Source: Sarcophilus harrisii (Eukaryota; Chordata; Mammalia; Dasyuromorphia; Dasyuridae). Taken from it: DNA of 64,000 bases. Each line of letters opens with the position of its first letter. Within the stretch, counting starts at the first letter, position 1. The notes beneath the pieces are model-generated. The model made no database searches. It was given only the letters and a program-made list of their open reading frames with translations, and was not told where the DNA came from. Positions 33,201 through 48,200 of this stretch are shown piece by piece. The stretch lies in assembly GCF_902635505.1 (NCBI RefSeq), contig NC_045430.1:29717564-29781563 (forward strand), written 5' to 3'. A program made the translations under genes and the position numbers.

Positions 33201-36200
33201 ATTTTAACTGTAAGATTTGAGGGTGTTTTGACTTTGCTCTTTAAGACCCACGGGCCTTCTCATTTCAGTGATAGAAGGTGATGTGATGTCTCCAGACTTC
33301 ATTCCGTCTCAGCCCGAAGGATTTTATCTGTATCCTTTTCCAAGCATCGTCTTATCCTTCTGTAAAAACATCATTGCTCTATATCCTTCATGTTTCCTTT
33401 AACAAGCTTTTTCCAGATACAGCAAATACCGGGAACCGGACAAGGTAGGATTTAAGCAATAGTCTTTCTGGTAGAAGTCCACTAGGCACTGGGTCTGAAA
33501 TCAAGAAGACTCATATTCCTGAGTTCAAATCCAGCTTTAGATGCTTCTAGCTGTGTGACCCTGGACAAGTCATTTTACCCTGTCTCAGTGCCCTCCTCTA
33601 TAAAACAAACTCTAGCATCTTTGCCAAAAAAACCAAATAGCAGAATTTTAGCTCTGGAAGGCACCTCAGTGGCCATGTAGTGCAACCTATATTAGAATAT
33701 CTAATAAGTTGTTTTTCAGTCTTTATCTGCAGAATTTCAATGAGAAGAAAACCATTCAAAGTGGCCCATTCCCCCTTAGATGACTTTCATTACAGAGGAG
33801 ATTTTTAATCCTGAATTGACCTATTGGCCAACATCTACCTACAGCTCCTAATTCTGTCCCTTAAGGTCAAATGGAACAAATCTAACCCCTCTTTCCACAT
33901 GATGACCCTTGGAACACTTGAAAACAGTTTTCGCATCCTTCCCTTCCTTCTTCTTCAAGCTAAATAGCCTTGATTCCACAACACTTAAATGCAGGGGTGT
34001 GCTGGTAAATATTTAACTACCACCTCTCTGAAAACAAAATGTATGTAAAGCAAACTTAAATTGTGATTGTGTTAGCAACATTTTCTCCATCACTTTAGTC
34101 TAGATAATCAACAAGATAAGAAATCAATTTTCAATTCATAGTTTGCTGATTTCCAAGATATAAATGCTCCCAATGAAATTTATCTATTTATTTGTTCATT
34201 TATTTTTGGTCTTTATTTCCTTTTTTCTTTTTCCCTAGTTACATTAGACCATTTTAAACATTCATTTTTTTTTCATTTTAAGTTCCAAATTGTTTTTTCT
34301 CTCTCTCCCTCTCCTCCCACTCCCTGAGACAAATAGCAATTTGATATGGGTTATACATATTCAATCGTGCAAAATATATTACTGTATTAGTCATCACAGT
34401 GAAATTTAACTTATTCCAACGCCCTCTGCTTATATGGCAAAAGTCTTTCTTCATTTCATTTGCTCTTCTCTATATACTGTCCAGCTTTCATCAATGTTCA
34501 CCTTAAGGTCCTTAGAACCTCCTACAATCCCCTATGTGTGATCTGACCAGGACATAGCACAGTGGAACTTATCACCTCCTTCTCCCAGAAATTATTGCCT
34601 CCTAAAAAAGCCCAAGATCGCCTTGACTTTGGGGGGGAAGCGCTACCATCTCAACCTGCTTACTTGTAATCTACCCATTGAGTTCTTCCCTTACTAAAAT
34701 CTGCTTCTTTTGACCAGTATATCGCCTTAGATGGAGACAGTCTGACAACTGAGGATTTGGTCAATTTAGGAAAAGGACTCTACAAAATCAAGGTAAATAT
34801 ATTGGGTAGTGGAAGACACTCTGAGATCACTGTTGCCCTGCCTTGGGAAAATATCCCAACCCAGCTCCTTAACTATTGTTTCCTAGCTTACTCCAGAGGC
34901 TGAGAAGAGAGTGCAAGACTCCAGAGAGGTTATCGAAAGTATCGTGAGAGAGAAAACTGGTAGCCATTCTCCTTTGGGTCTTGAGATCTTATAAAGTTTT
35001 TTTTTTAATGAAATTATTATCTATGGCTAATCTACCCTATATTTTTTTCCCTTTTCAGTTGTCTATGGAATCACTACTGGATTTGGAAAATTTGCCAATA
35101 CTGTCATCCCCCCTGATAAGCTAAAGTAGGTGGGAGACATTTTTTCTGAGTAATTTACTCAGGTTTTTTTTTGTGAATTCATTTCATAATGCTCCTAGAT
35201 CACTTGATGGCATATTAGATTGAGCAATGGATTTGGAATCAGGAGGAAATGAGTTCAAATCTTGCCACAAGTACTTAATAGCTGTTCATCTGCCTCAATT
35301 TCTTTATCTTTAAAATAAGGATAATAGTAATGGAAATTACCTACTGAATTGATGGGAAGATGCAATGAGATAATATTTGAAAAACATTTAGCAGAGTGCC
35401 TGGCACATAAGTGCTTAGCAAATGCTTGCTGATTAATTTCTATAATTTTGGTGGAAATTGTTAAATAATGAGATCCAGATTGGATTTTAAAAGAGCTGAT
35501 CTTTCTTTTTCTTTTTTTCCCTCTCCTCTCCTAGGGAACTCCAGTTCAATTTAGTGCGTTCCCATTCCTCAGGTAATGAGAAATTACTTGAAACTTCTGG
35601 TTTCTGACAGAAAGATTGGGGTTGATGGAGAAGACAAAATATTTATTCTGTTGATGTCCTCATAGGTGTTGGGAAACCACTGATCCCAGAGAGATGCCGG
35701 ATGCTTATGGCTTTGAGAATCAATGTCTTAGCCAAAGGATACAGTGGAATTTCCCTGGAAACTCTCAAACAAGTTATTGAAATGTTTAATGGTAATACCC
35801 TGGATCCTCTGTCGACTAGAAGTTTAGTACAAAATAGAATATTATCAGGCTAGTCAATGGGATGATACAGGAAGGATGGGAAGAAGATCAAAAGTGATTG
35901 AGACAGGAGGAGGGAAAGGGAAATGAGGAAGGTGAATGTTACTGGAGATGGGGTTCTATTCTTTGCTGACAAAATAAAGTCTATAAAGAAACTTTTCTAT
36001 AAAATACAGAGTCAGGAAGTCTTGGATTTGAATTCCACCTCAGATTACAACTGGCTTTGTGATCCTGGACAAAGCCTCATCTCTAAATGTACATCTCTAA
36101 AATGGGAATAATAGCACCTCCCTTCAGCAACAAGATTTATTGAGATAATGAAATTACATAATGTGTATAAAATGCCCTTGATACATTGAGGAACTAAATA

Positions 36201-39200
36201 CATCTGAACTATTATTATTATCTGTTTTTAAAAGATAAGAACAAGTTAGATCAGATTAAAATATTAAAACTTTAGACCCCATAGTCCCAGTATTGTAGAG
36301 CTAAAGCTGAAAGGTACCTCAGAGGCTGTCCGGAACAACCCCTTTGTTTTACAGATGGGGAAACTGAATACCAAGGAGGCAATTACTGACTAGCATAAAA
36401 TAACAGAGCCACTTAGGAAATTGTGATGCTGTTAAATTCCTTTGCATAGAAAATACTTTGTACTTGCATTGCAGAAATTCTACTGTGAAGCAATATTGAA
36501 CAACTTCCACATAATGAGGCTGCAGAACCAGTCCCCTTGAGCATCTCATTTTGTAGGATTTCAGCTGTATTATCTCTGTTCTGCATCTGATTCAGCCATT
36601 GGCAGTTGTACCATTGATCAATGTTCCTCTGACTACGTGGAGAGATTATAGAATCATGAAATCTCAGAATTTAGCAGGAATTCTCCAAAAGAGACAGGGG
36701 TATAGGGAAAAAATACTAAATTCAGAATCAATGAACCACAGTTCAATTCCTGACTATTCTACTTATTATCTATACATTTGAGGAAATCACTTCTCTGGGG
36801 TCTCACTTTCTGTAACATAAAGAGCATAGCATAGAAGCCTCTGAAGTCCCTACTAGCTCTAAAGCTAAGCTTCAGTAAATAATCCCAGTCAATCTTTACC
36901 TAAAACATGAATTCCTTGTACAAATTACATAAGCTTAACATATTAGAAGTTTAGTCCCTTTAGTCATGGCGTCATAGGACTAGAGTTGGAAATAACCTGA
37001 CAGGTTGACTGATTATTCAACCTCCACATAAAAACACCCATGCTGAGCTTCTCTGTACCTCCTGGATTAACCTTCTACAGTCTGAGATAGTTCTAACTAT
37101 TGGGAAGTTTTACCTGACATCCACCCTAAATTTATTAATAAGATTAAGTCCTTCTTTTACACAAGAGCCTTCAGATACTTGAAATGTTATCACGATCTCC
37201 TTCCACTCCCTTTTTCTCCAGGCTAAACATTGCCAACACTTCCAACCAATATCCATAGAATATAATTTCAAGTCCTTCCTCTATTCTGATTTCTTTCCTT
37301 TGGTTGTATTCCAACTTGTCAAGGTTCCTTCTAAAACATGGTTTTTGAGAACCAGAGGTTTCCAGATCTAAAAGAGACTCCAAAGGTCATCTAGTCTCCA
37401 TGTTACAGAAAAGGAAACAGACCCACAGAAACGGAATGATCACAGATTTAGTGTTGGAAAGGATCTCAGAGGCCATGTAATCTAATCCCTTATTTTTACA
37501 GATGAGATAATTAAGTCTTAGAGAGATAAAAGGATTTTTCCAAAGTCACGCATATAGTAAATGGTAGAAAAGGGTCTGAACCCAGATTTTTTTAACTTCA
37601 ATGCAGCAACTATACAATTTTTTTTTTTAGAACTATAGCCTTGCTTTTTATTTTTATTATTGGTCAGTTTGGAATTTTGGGAAATTTGGAAATGCCCAGT
37701 TTTATTCTAACTTGGAAGTTTCCTATGTAGATGGGAAGACAACTAACTGGCTCTAGAGTCAAGAGAGCTGGATTCAAATCCTGTTGATGGAATAATAGGA
37801 AAAAGTGCTGGATTTGAAGATAGACAACCTCAATTCAAATCCCACCTCTGATCATCACTATCAGGGTGATCTATGGCTAATCCCTGATCCCCAGTTTCCT
37901 CAGCTGTAAAAACAAAGAAGTTCTAGGACTGTGAGGACTCAAATTTTAATATTTAAAACTTACTTTGTAAAACATCATGATAATAACGATAGTTCATATA
38001 TATTTAGTTCTTTAAGGTATGCAAGACAGAAGGGAGGTCTCTCTCCATCAGGAACCATGTGGTTAGAAACCTGTTTGTCCCATGTACCCTAACAGTAGCC
38101 TGATTTCTCTCTGTCTCTCTTAGCATCCTGCCTGCCCTACGTTCCAGAGAAAGGAACAGTCGGAGCTAGTGGGGACCTGGCCCCCCTTTCTCACCTTGCA
38201 CTGGGACTTATAGGAGAAGGGAAGATGTGGTCTCCCAAGAGTGGCTGGGCTGACGCCAAATATGTAAGGACTCTCTGGGACTCACACGGATTGCCAGGCT
38301 TGACTCAGGATGTACCTCTAAGGCCCAGGATTGGATCCTGGTGGGGAATTTAAATTGTTTTAGCAGCTACCTCCTGTAGAATTATAATGCTATGCCAGGG
38401 ACTCAGATATAGGCAGAGTAAGGAGGTCCTAGATTCTAATCCTACCTCAGATACTTAGCAGATCCCTCTGGCCCTCAGTTTCCACATCTGTAAAATAATG
38501 AGGTTGGACTAATGGGCTTCTAAGGTTCCTTCCAATTTTAAATCGATGATCTTATGACCTTTATGTCTACTGCTGTTCAGTCATATCTGATTCCTTGTGA
38601 CCCCATTTGGGATTTTTTTGGCAAAGATACTAGAATGGCTTGCCATTTCCTTTTCTAGGTTATTTTACAGACAATGAAACTGAGGCAAATGGGGTTAAAT
38701 GACTTTCCCATAGTCATACTAGTGAGTGTCTGAGGCCACATTTGAACTCAAGAAAATTAATTATTTTAGAAAGAAGAGAAACTAAGGGTGTGATCAGTCT
38801 ACAGGGTAGATAATGGATTCCTAAGAAATTATGAATGCCTAGAATTTTAGAACAAGGGACCTCATAGAGGACCTGTCATCACTGAACAAGTGCTTAATAA
38901 TTGCTAGTAAAATTTAATTTAGAAAAAAAGAAGTACTCAAGGCTTGAGCAGTTTCCACTTGGATAGTTGTTCCCTGAGCAATTCTGAAAATTTAGAATTT
39001 TAAAGCAGAAAGGGCCTCCAAGACCATCTAATCCAATCCACACCCAGTGGAAATTCCCTTTACAAAATCACCCACAAGTGGTTATCTTTCTTTTGTTTAA
39101 AGATCTTTAGTGACAGGAAACCCAGTAATTCACAAGGCAGCCCTTGAAACAGAGTTAAGGAACAACTGCCTCTAAACAGCTCCAATTGTTAGGAAGTACT

Positions 39201-42200
39201 TTTCTTACTTTGGATTAAATCCCTGCATCTTCCTATTGCTCCTAGCTTCTTCTACACACACACAAAAAAACCCTAATTCCTTCTTCATATAACAGTTTTC
39301 AGATACTTGAAGATAATTATCATGTTTCCTGGATGAGTCTTAGTTTTAGCACTGATTTTAGCATTCATTTCATTCCTTCAAACCACACTTTATTTTGTAG
39401 CTTTATGCTACTTCTACTCATGTTCCCCACTTAAAGAAAAAGATTTGGGGCCTCTTCTTTGCCTGGATCCTTTTTGGATATGATACCATAATTCTGTGTT
39501 CAACAATCAGCAAGTATTCTTTGGACACCTTATGTATGCTAGGCACTTGACAGAACCATAACTAGGGCAAAGTGATCAGACCTTTGGTCCAATTTGCTAA
39601 AAATTAGAGGATGCTGAAATACCTTCAGCATCACAGAACCAACTGAATTGAACAGAACCAACTTAGAAATGAAGCAATAATTAGAGAAAACAAGAAGCTA
39701 CTAAATAAGTTTCCTTGTGATCTTGCTTTCCAAGTCAACATCTCTCCCTCATCTAATCAGTGTCATTGAATTCTAGACCCTTTGTCTGTTTTCTTCAATC
39801 TGATTTATGTTTAAAAGTTGGCAGGTGGTTATATTATATGATATTTTCCCCAGGCAGAAAAAGTGTTAGTTATGACTTTGGTGTTTAATGCAGTAAGATG
39901 CACAGCTAATTGGCCAACAAATATTTATAGGTGGTGCTATGTATAGAAAACTGGGCTTGGAATCTTCATGAGTTCAAAACTGTTTGCCTCAGTTTCTTCA
40001 TCTGTAAAGTCAGCTGGAAAAAGAAATGGTAAACCACTCCAGTATTTTTGCCAAAAAAAAACCCAAAATAGGGTCACAAAGAATTGGATATGACTGAAAA
40101 GAACAGAACAAGAACAAAAACCAAAGGCAGGATGGGTTGGAGAAAGGGTAAACCAAATATGCGAACCCACACAGGTCCCCTGATACCTGAAGATATCTTT
40201 ACCAGCATAAACGTGGATACAGAATAAGGCTTTATTTTCTTTCTGAAATCTTCTTACATTTTGTCAATCACTCCACAGGTCCTGGAAGCCCATGGATTGA
40301 AACCAGTTACTTTGAAGCCCAAAGAGGTAATGTATTTTAAAGCCACCACTTAGAGAAAATTATCAGTTTATAAGCTCACCTCCTACTCCCGTCATACTTC
40401 TAAAATGGTAATAACAGTAGCTTTCTGGGAGGTTGTGAAGATAAAATGAAATAAAATCTGTAAGATGCTTTCCAAACACTCTATCAAAGCCAGCTTGCTA
40501 TTAGTATAGCTCTCAATCTATTAAGTATCAGAATAGGGACCCAAATGAAGATCTTATGAGTTATTGATCTAGAGAGGGGGAGGATCAAAGAGAAAATGGA
40601 ATCAAATTCCCTTGCTTTACAGATAAGTAAATTGAGATGTATTCTTTTTTCCCTTTTGATCTGATTTTTCTTGTTCAGCATGATAAATGTGGAAATATGT
40701 TTAAAAGAATCGCACATGTTTAACCTATATTGGATTGCTTGCTACCCAGGGGAGGGGAGAGGAGGGAAGGGAAGGAGAAAATTTGGAATACAAGGTTTTT
40801 AAAGGATGAATAGTGAAAACTATGTTTGTATGTATTTTGAAAATAAAAAGCTATAAGGAAAGAAGGGAGTAAGGGAAGGAGGGAGTGAGACAAAGAAAGA
40901 AAGAAAGAAAAAAGAAAGGAAGAAAGAGAAAGAGAGAGAAAGAAAGAAAGAAAAGGAGAAAGAAAGAAAGAAGAAGGAAGGAAGGAAGATCAAAGACATT
41001 GAATGATGTGAGCAAGATCACCCAACTAGGAAGAATTAGAATTGGTATTTCAGTACAGGTATTCTATGTAGCTAAGTGGCACAGGGGATCAGGAGAACCT
41101 GAGTTCATATCTGACTTAGATAATGTGACTCTAGGTAGGTCACTTAACCCTGTTTCCTCATGTATAAAGTGAGCTAGAAAAGGAAATGGCAAACCACTCC
41201 AAGAAAATCATAAATGGGGTCACAAAGAATTTGACATGATCAATAGACCAAAAAAAGTTCTATAAATAATTGATAGTTCTATGCTGAATCAAAAGTAGAG
41301 AATCTGATAGAAAAAAATAGGTGAAATAAAGTGAGCATTGACTCAGAATTGGAAAGGATCTTGGAAGTGAAATAGTCAACCTCTTCATTTTTTAGATGAG
41401 AAAGACCCAGAGAGGTTATTTAATTTGCCCAAAGTACACAGACAGAAAATTAATTTGAACCTAGGACCCTCCAATTTCAAACTTTCCACTCAATATCACA
41501 TTGCTTAGAACAATTGGGCTCATGTATCTTCCTCCCAAGGGTCTGGCCCTCATCAACGGGACCCAAATGATCACATCCTTGGGCTGTGAAGCCGTGGAAA
41601 GAGCGAGTGCCATCGCGAGACAGGCTGACATTGTGGCTGCTTTGACCTTGGAGGTGCTGAAGGGCACCACCAAAGCCTTCGATACAGGTTGGTACCAATC
41701 TCTTGGGGTCGGGCCAGCCAACAGGAACTGCATAGTTCAGGGATCAGTGATGGAGAAAACATTGGGACCAAAATATATCAATTCATGAAGGGGATATTGT
41801 GGATAAATATGTTTTTTGGTCAACAAATCCTCAAATCGGAGCCAGGGGATCTGGTACTACCACCTTATTATCTGTGCAACCATGGCCACACCATGTAATC
41901 TTGTTGGGCCTTAGTTTCCTCATCTATAAAATGAAGGGATTGGTCTAGTGAATCAAAAATTCATTTTTTAAAATCTCTACATCTGTGACTCTATGGCTGC
42001 TCTGGACAAATTACTTCATTAAACCTCAATGTCCTCATCTGAGAAAATGAAAGAATTGGACTGGATGACTGGCTCTTACATATTATATTACTCCTTCATC
42101 GAGCCCTACAGCCTATGATCCTTCTATCTGATGAACTTAAGAAAGATGGAAAAAAAACATTTCTTTGTACAATCAGGACAAAAACGGAGATTTCTTCCTC

Positions 42201-45200
42201 TTATGAGGAGGTAAACATTTCTGGATAGATTAGACCAGGTCTCACCCAACATATGGAAATGAGAAGAGAACAGTTGGAATGACCAATGATCCCCTTGAGG
42301 AATTCTACCTCCCCCCCGCATTTCTCCTTAGCTGGCTTGCTTACTATGGATTCTTGATACATTAGTAAAAGGTTTCATCTGCAAAAATGTCCTTCCCATC
42401 ATTCATTGCAATAAGCTTTTATTAAGTGTCTGCTATGTCCAAGGGAAGGGGCAGAGTGTACAAAGGCAAAAATCCAAATTGTACCTGCCCTTAGGAGTTT
42501 GTATTCTCCTGGGAGATACAACATCAATCAACTGATTAAGCAATAAGTACTTAGTAAATCCACCTACATTGCTCCAGGCTTGGAATGTGGTAGATGCTGG
42601 GGATACGAAGACAAACGTGGGAAAAGCCTACCCTTCATAATCTGATACGCCTTATTATGGATATATAGTGTTTTTGAAGTAAACACAAAGTAATTTTTTG
42701 TGTATGTAAGGGAGATGCACAAGCAGTTGGAGAGATCAAGGAGGAGAAAGAGCTTGTAATGAAGTTATGAAGAAAACTAGGGATTCTATCCCTCAGTGAG
42801 AACATTGGGCATCCCAGGCCTGAGGGATAGGCCATCCAAAAAACTTCCTCCAAGTTTTTAGAAGAAATCTCTCAAATTCTAAGAGGAAGGAGCATGGGGA
42901 CTCACTCTGCTAATATCTGAAAGTGTAAGCCTGGGACGATGGGACTGGAGCCAATCAGAGGACTTTGTGTTTTATCCAGAGGTAGAAAGGGGTTGCCTGA
43001 ATTTCTTGAGCAGGGAATGGCAAAGGTAGACCTATGATTTAGGAATATCAATATGGTACCCACATGAAGGTGGACTATAGTCCATATAGGCTGGAGACAG
43101 GAAGGTCAGTTAGAGATTGATGCAAAAGGCTTGGCAAAAAGTGATGAGACTTGAACTGGCTTGGTGGTTCTGCAAGGAGAGAGAAGAAGGTGTGGAGATG
43201 AGAGATGGTTCTGTGAATATTCACAGGACCATCTCTCATCTCCACACCTTCTTCTGAATATATATATTCAGAGTGAACTGGCTTGCTTGGACTATCAATT
43301 TTATTCCTGCTTTTCTCAGAAAGAAAATTAAGATGGAAACACTGAAGACTGAGATACTAAGGCCTGGCTAAGACCTTAGCATAAGAAGGCTAGGGATGGA
43401 TATCCTTAAATCTTCCCATGTTTTTGCCAGAGACATATTTGTATAGGAATGGGGATAGTCAACCAATCAATAAACATTAATTAAGTATCAGGCATTGTGC
43501 TAAGTAATGGAAATACAAAAAGACAAAAGGCAATCCCTCCCCTTGAGGAACTTAAAACCTAATGGGGGCAACAATAAAGATGTACCAAAAAAGAGTCATA
43601 TACAAGATAAGTAGGAGATGATGAACAGAGGGAAGCACTGAAATTTTAAAAAGAGCTATATGCAAGATAAATAGGAAATGATGAATAAAGGGAAGGCATT
43701 GGAATTAAAAGAGATTAGGAAAGTTTTTCAGTGGATGATGGGGGTTTTAGCTGGGCCCTGAAGGAATCCAAGGAAAACAGAAGACAGATAAGGAGGAGCA
43801 GCCTTCCAAGCATGTAGTTTCAGTGGGTAAATCCCTCAGTAAGGAAAACTATGGGACCTCAGGGAAAATAATCACATCATCCCACAAAGCATCCCTTGGC
43901 AGATGTCGAAGAACATCATTTTAATTTATATTAATATTATGAATAATGGCATCTCACAATTACCTAGAGCTTTATAGTGATGAGAGCACTTTCTCTGCAA
44001 TAAGCATTATTTTGTGACCCCCGTTTTGCAGTTGAGAATTAGAGATCACATGCTCTTCTGACAGTCACTGGGCTGTGGAACATTAGTTCTTGGACTCAGC
44101 CCAGGATTTCCACATCCTGAACTCGTTATACTAAGGCAGAACAATGAGTTCGACCCAATACAACCATTTTCCCACTTGGAAAGAAGACAAAAGTCTCAGG
44201 GTGTTTTATCTTCTTACTTCCAGACATCCATGCTGTGCGCCCTCACCGTGGGCAGATTGAAGTCGCCTTCCGATTTCGGTCCCTCTTGGATTCTGACCAC
44301 CATCCATCAGAAATAGCAGGTGGGAGATGCTGTGTATAATATCCAAAGAACATCAGCCTATCAGGATCTGTCTCCCTCTGTTTCACGCTCTCTTTCCTTT
44401 TTGCAGAAAGCCACAGATTTTGTTCCCGAGTACAGGATGCCTACACGTTGCGCTGCTGTCCACAGGTAAACCTAGCATATTTTCTGAAAAAGAGAGTGAC
44501 TAGAAGAAAAAGCAAGAAAAATACTGTGTAATGGACCCTCCTCATCTTTATTTAGTTGGAACCTGTTTTGTGCATCTAACACGGATTATTAGGATGATTT
44601 TATTTAGGTTCAGCTGAAACCTAATGCTTCCAAAGTCATTAAAGTCCGGTGGTAAGACATAGGTCAAGATGATTGATAATGGCCCCAGACTCAAGGGGAG
44701 ACCTTGGCCTTCTTAAGCTAAGGTCTACCCAGGTCTCAGAATGTCTGAGGCAACACCCATTCAGTGGTTTAAAGCTAGCCTTTCTAAAAGAATCATTCTG
44801 GGAGGGGTAGACCCTCAGAGTTTCTGGCTGGAACAGAAAATAATTGCAATCCACACTTATTCGGAGCCATCAAAACCCACTCTTAGAGGTCAAAGAATGG
44901 TGAAATCATATATTTAGTTCTGGAAGGGATTTTTGGTGCCTGGGAAAACAGATTTAGACTTGGAAGGCACCTCAAAAGCCATTTAATCCAACTCCCTCGT
45001 TTTATAGATGAAGAAACTGAGGGGGACTTGCCAAAATCAACAGGGATGTTGTCAGAGGCAGGATTTGAACCCAGATCCAATGATATCAAATCCAGCCTCT
45101 TTTTCATTGCATCTATCACCTCTGGTTCTAATTCTGTTCTCTGGGACACAGAAGAACAAGTCCAATACCATCTGCAAATTTCAACTCTTTGGCAATAATA

Positions 45201-48200
45201 GCCTTTATCCCCAATCCCTGCCCTTAACCTCAGCCCCAGACAGAAAAAAATCCCCAATTATTTCAATTGGTCCTTGCATGGGCAAGTACAATGGGCACCC
45301 ACCCTAACCAGGAAATAATTCCTTTCTCTGACTTTCATAACATTGGGTTGGTTCTGTTGACCTAAATACCTTCTCTGTTTATAGTTCTCATTTTATACAG
45401 TGAAGGTGTTTCCTTTTCCTTGTTCAACACCTCTGCAAGGCAGACTATTGGTTGACTTTCTCTGATGGTTTGGTGTCCTCATTTTTCAGACCCCGACTTA
45501 GGCTAATTAAAATATTGCCTTGCCCATCTAATTGAGAAAGTGTCTCCTCCCAGTGGATCCTGCCAGTAACAGAATGGAATCTTTTAATGTCTGGGAGAGA
45601 AGGACTGGTCTTTTACATTTTTAAATTCATATGTATCATTTCCCTATTAATGACATCTGATTGATATTGTGATTCTTCAAAATAAAATAAAGGGGAAAAG
45701 TCAAGGATGGCATCTTCTTTTAGGAAAGTAATCCATGCAAGCCCACAAAATTCAGTTTAACTAAGAAACTCCTTGATGGGTTGAGAAGATGGGACCAAGT
45801 CACCTCTACTCCATCATTAACTCAAGGCATTAGATTTTATAGAGGTCAGTTGTCTTTCAAATGCATGTTTGTAAGGAATGATTCTTGGCTTAATGCCAAG
45901 AAGAGACATAATGTGGTATGGTGGATATAGAAATGGCTTCAGAGTTCAGAAAACTTGGGTCTGACATGTGGGGAAGAAGAGAGCCAGGAAGAGAGGAAAG
46001 ACAGGAAAGAAGGAAAAAGGAAGGAAGGAAGGAAAGAAGAAGGGAGGGAAGCAAGAAGAAAGGAAAGAAGTAAAAAAAGGGAAAAAAAGAAAGAAAGAAG
46101 GAAGAAAAGGAGAGAGGGAGAAAGGGAAGAGAGGAGAAAGAAAGGGACAGAGGGAAGAAGGGAGAGAGAGAGAAAAGGAGAAAGGAAAAAAGATGGAAGG
46201 AAAGAGAAAGAAAGAGGAGAAAGAAAGAAAGAAGGAAAAAAAGAGAAGAAAGGGTGGAAGGAAGGAAAGTTGAGGAAGGGAGACATTCACACACAAAGAC
46301 AGAAGGAGAAAGAATTCTTGCCCTCAAAAGAGCTTACATTCTATTAGAAGAGTCAGTCAGTGAACAAACATTAATTAAGCAAATTATGAGAAGAGATATA
46401 ACTAGAGATGACAGAGAATGAAAACAGAAAACTACTTCTATAGTTACTTGAGAAGGGAGGGAACAATAAGGGGGAGAGTTGGGGGAACTGGCAGAGTTTT
46501 CACCCTGGAGTGGGTACATCAAATGAATCTGGAAGAAAACCATGATTTCTTAAAATGGAGATGAATAGTGTTTTCAGACAGAGGGGAAAATATGGGCGAA
46601 AGTATGGAGAGAGAACATGGAATACTGTGTTAGGGGATTCCCAGTGACCAGTTTGGCTCGACCATGGAATGCACAGGGAGGAAGGACATTTAGACTGGAT
46701 CCAGATTGTAAAGGATTTCCAGTGCCATCCTGAGGGCAAAAGGGAGCCATTATCAGTTTTTGAGCATGGAAATGACATTGTCATTAGAGTCCTAAGGACT
46801 TCCTTGCAGATGATCACATCTATAATGACATATTATGATGTATTAGATGTGGGATCAAAGAAGACTCCACGTTGGTGTCATGGCAAGATCCTTGTGAATT
46901 TATAAAGTAAATTGAATTATTTTCAAATTGCAGCAATGTCATGATTTCCACTGGCTAGATTTCATTGCAAAGTCTCAGATTTTCCTTTCTCTCCCCCAGA
47001 TTTTCCTCAAGCACTTTGGCTGGCTCTGCTCCCTCCCTCATTTCAGCCTTCTTGGTCTATGTGCCAAAGACCCCTTCTGAGACCGTAAACCTCTTCAGTC
47101 TAGGGATTCTGTCGCTTCCCCCTTTGCATTTGTAGTGCCTAGCCAAGGGTCCGTAATAGGCGCTGTATGTTTTCCTTTAGTATTTTATTCCCCCCAATAA
47201 CACATAAAAGCAACTTGCAGCATTCCTTTTTTAAATTTAGTTCCAAATTTTCTCCCTCCTTCCTCATCCCCTTCACTGAGAACGCAAGGGATGTGATATA
47301 GAAATAACTGGTGCTTAAGGATTGGATTTTTTTCATCAGGGAGCTCTAAAATATCCTCAGGAACTCTTGGCTGCCAGACAGAGGGAAAAGTTCTGTTTGA
47401 GTCCTGATTCCATGTTTTGTTTCTGCTAGGTCCACGGTGTGGTAAACGACACAATAGCTTTTGTGAAGGATATCATCCTGACCGAGATTAACAGTGCAAC
47501 AGACAACCCTGTATCCTTTGAGGACTTGCTGGCTCCGAGGAGGCTTGACTCTGAGGAAAAATGAATATTTTAGATGTGTAGCTTAAAATAAATGATGAGG
47601 ATGAGGCGAGAAAGTGCCTGCATGAAGTAGGTGCTATAGACATATTAACTATTTCAGTAGTAATAGTAGCAAAAAAAAAAAAAATAGTAGTAGTGGTGGT
47701 GGAAATGGTGGTGATAGTAATAGTAGGGGTAGTAGTAATAATAGTGGTGATGGTAGTAGTAGTAGTAGTAGAAATAATAGTACCAGTAGTAATAATACTA
47801 CTAATAGTAATAGTAGCAGTACTAGTAATATAGTAGTACTAGTAGCAGCAAGAGTAATATAGTAGTAGTAGTGGTAGTAGTAGTACTAGTAGTAACAATA
47901 CTAGTAATACTAATAGGTGCAGTAGTCGTAGTAATAGAAATAGCAGTACTAGTAGAATAGTAATAGTAGTAGTAGAAATAGTAGTACTAGTAATAATAGT
48001 AGTAGTAGTGATAGTAATAGTAGCAGTAGTAGTAATATAATAGTAGTAGTGGTAGTAGTAGTAGAAATAGCAGTACTAGTAGTAATAATAATAGTGGTAA
48101 TATAGTAGTAGTAGTAATAGTGGTGATGGTAATAGTAGTAGTACTAGTAGCAATAGTAGAAATAGCAGAACTTGCAATAATAATACTACTAATAGTAATA

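Larger units (their letters stand above)
42405..43425 (-). mobile_element. L2 3' region (antisense), long copy
   Basis: CAATAAGCTTTTATTAAGTG, GGGAGATACAACATCAATCA, GAGCCAATCAGAGGACTTTG and a GTGATGAGACTTGAACTGGC block. The 43182 palindrome interrupts its distal part. Confidence 0.55.

Noticed and set aside
45890-46347. Open frames of 100-145 aa on both strands
   Set aside because: By-products of a GGAA/GAAA purine tract with no stop codons; low complexity.
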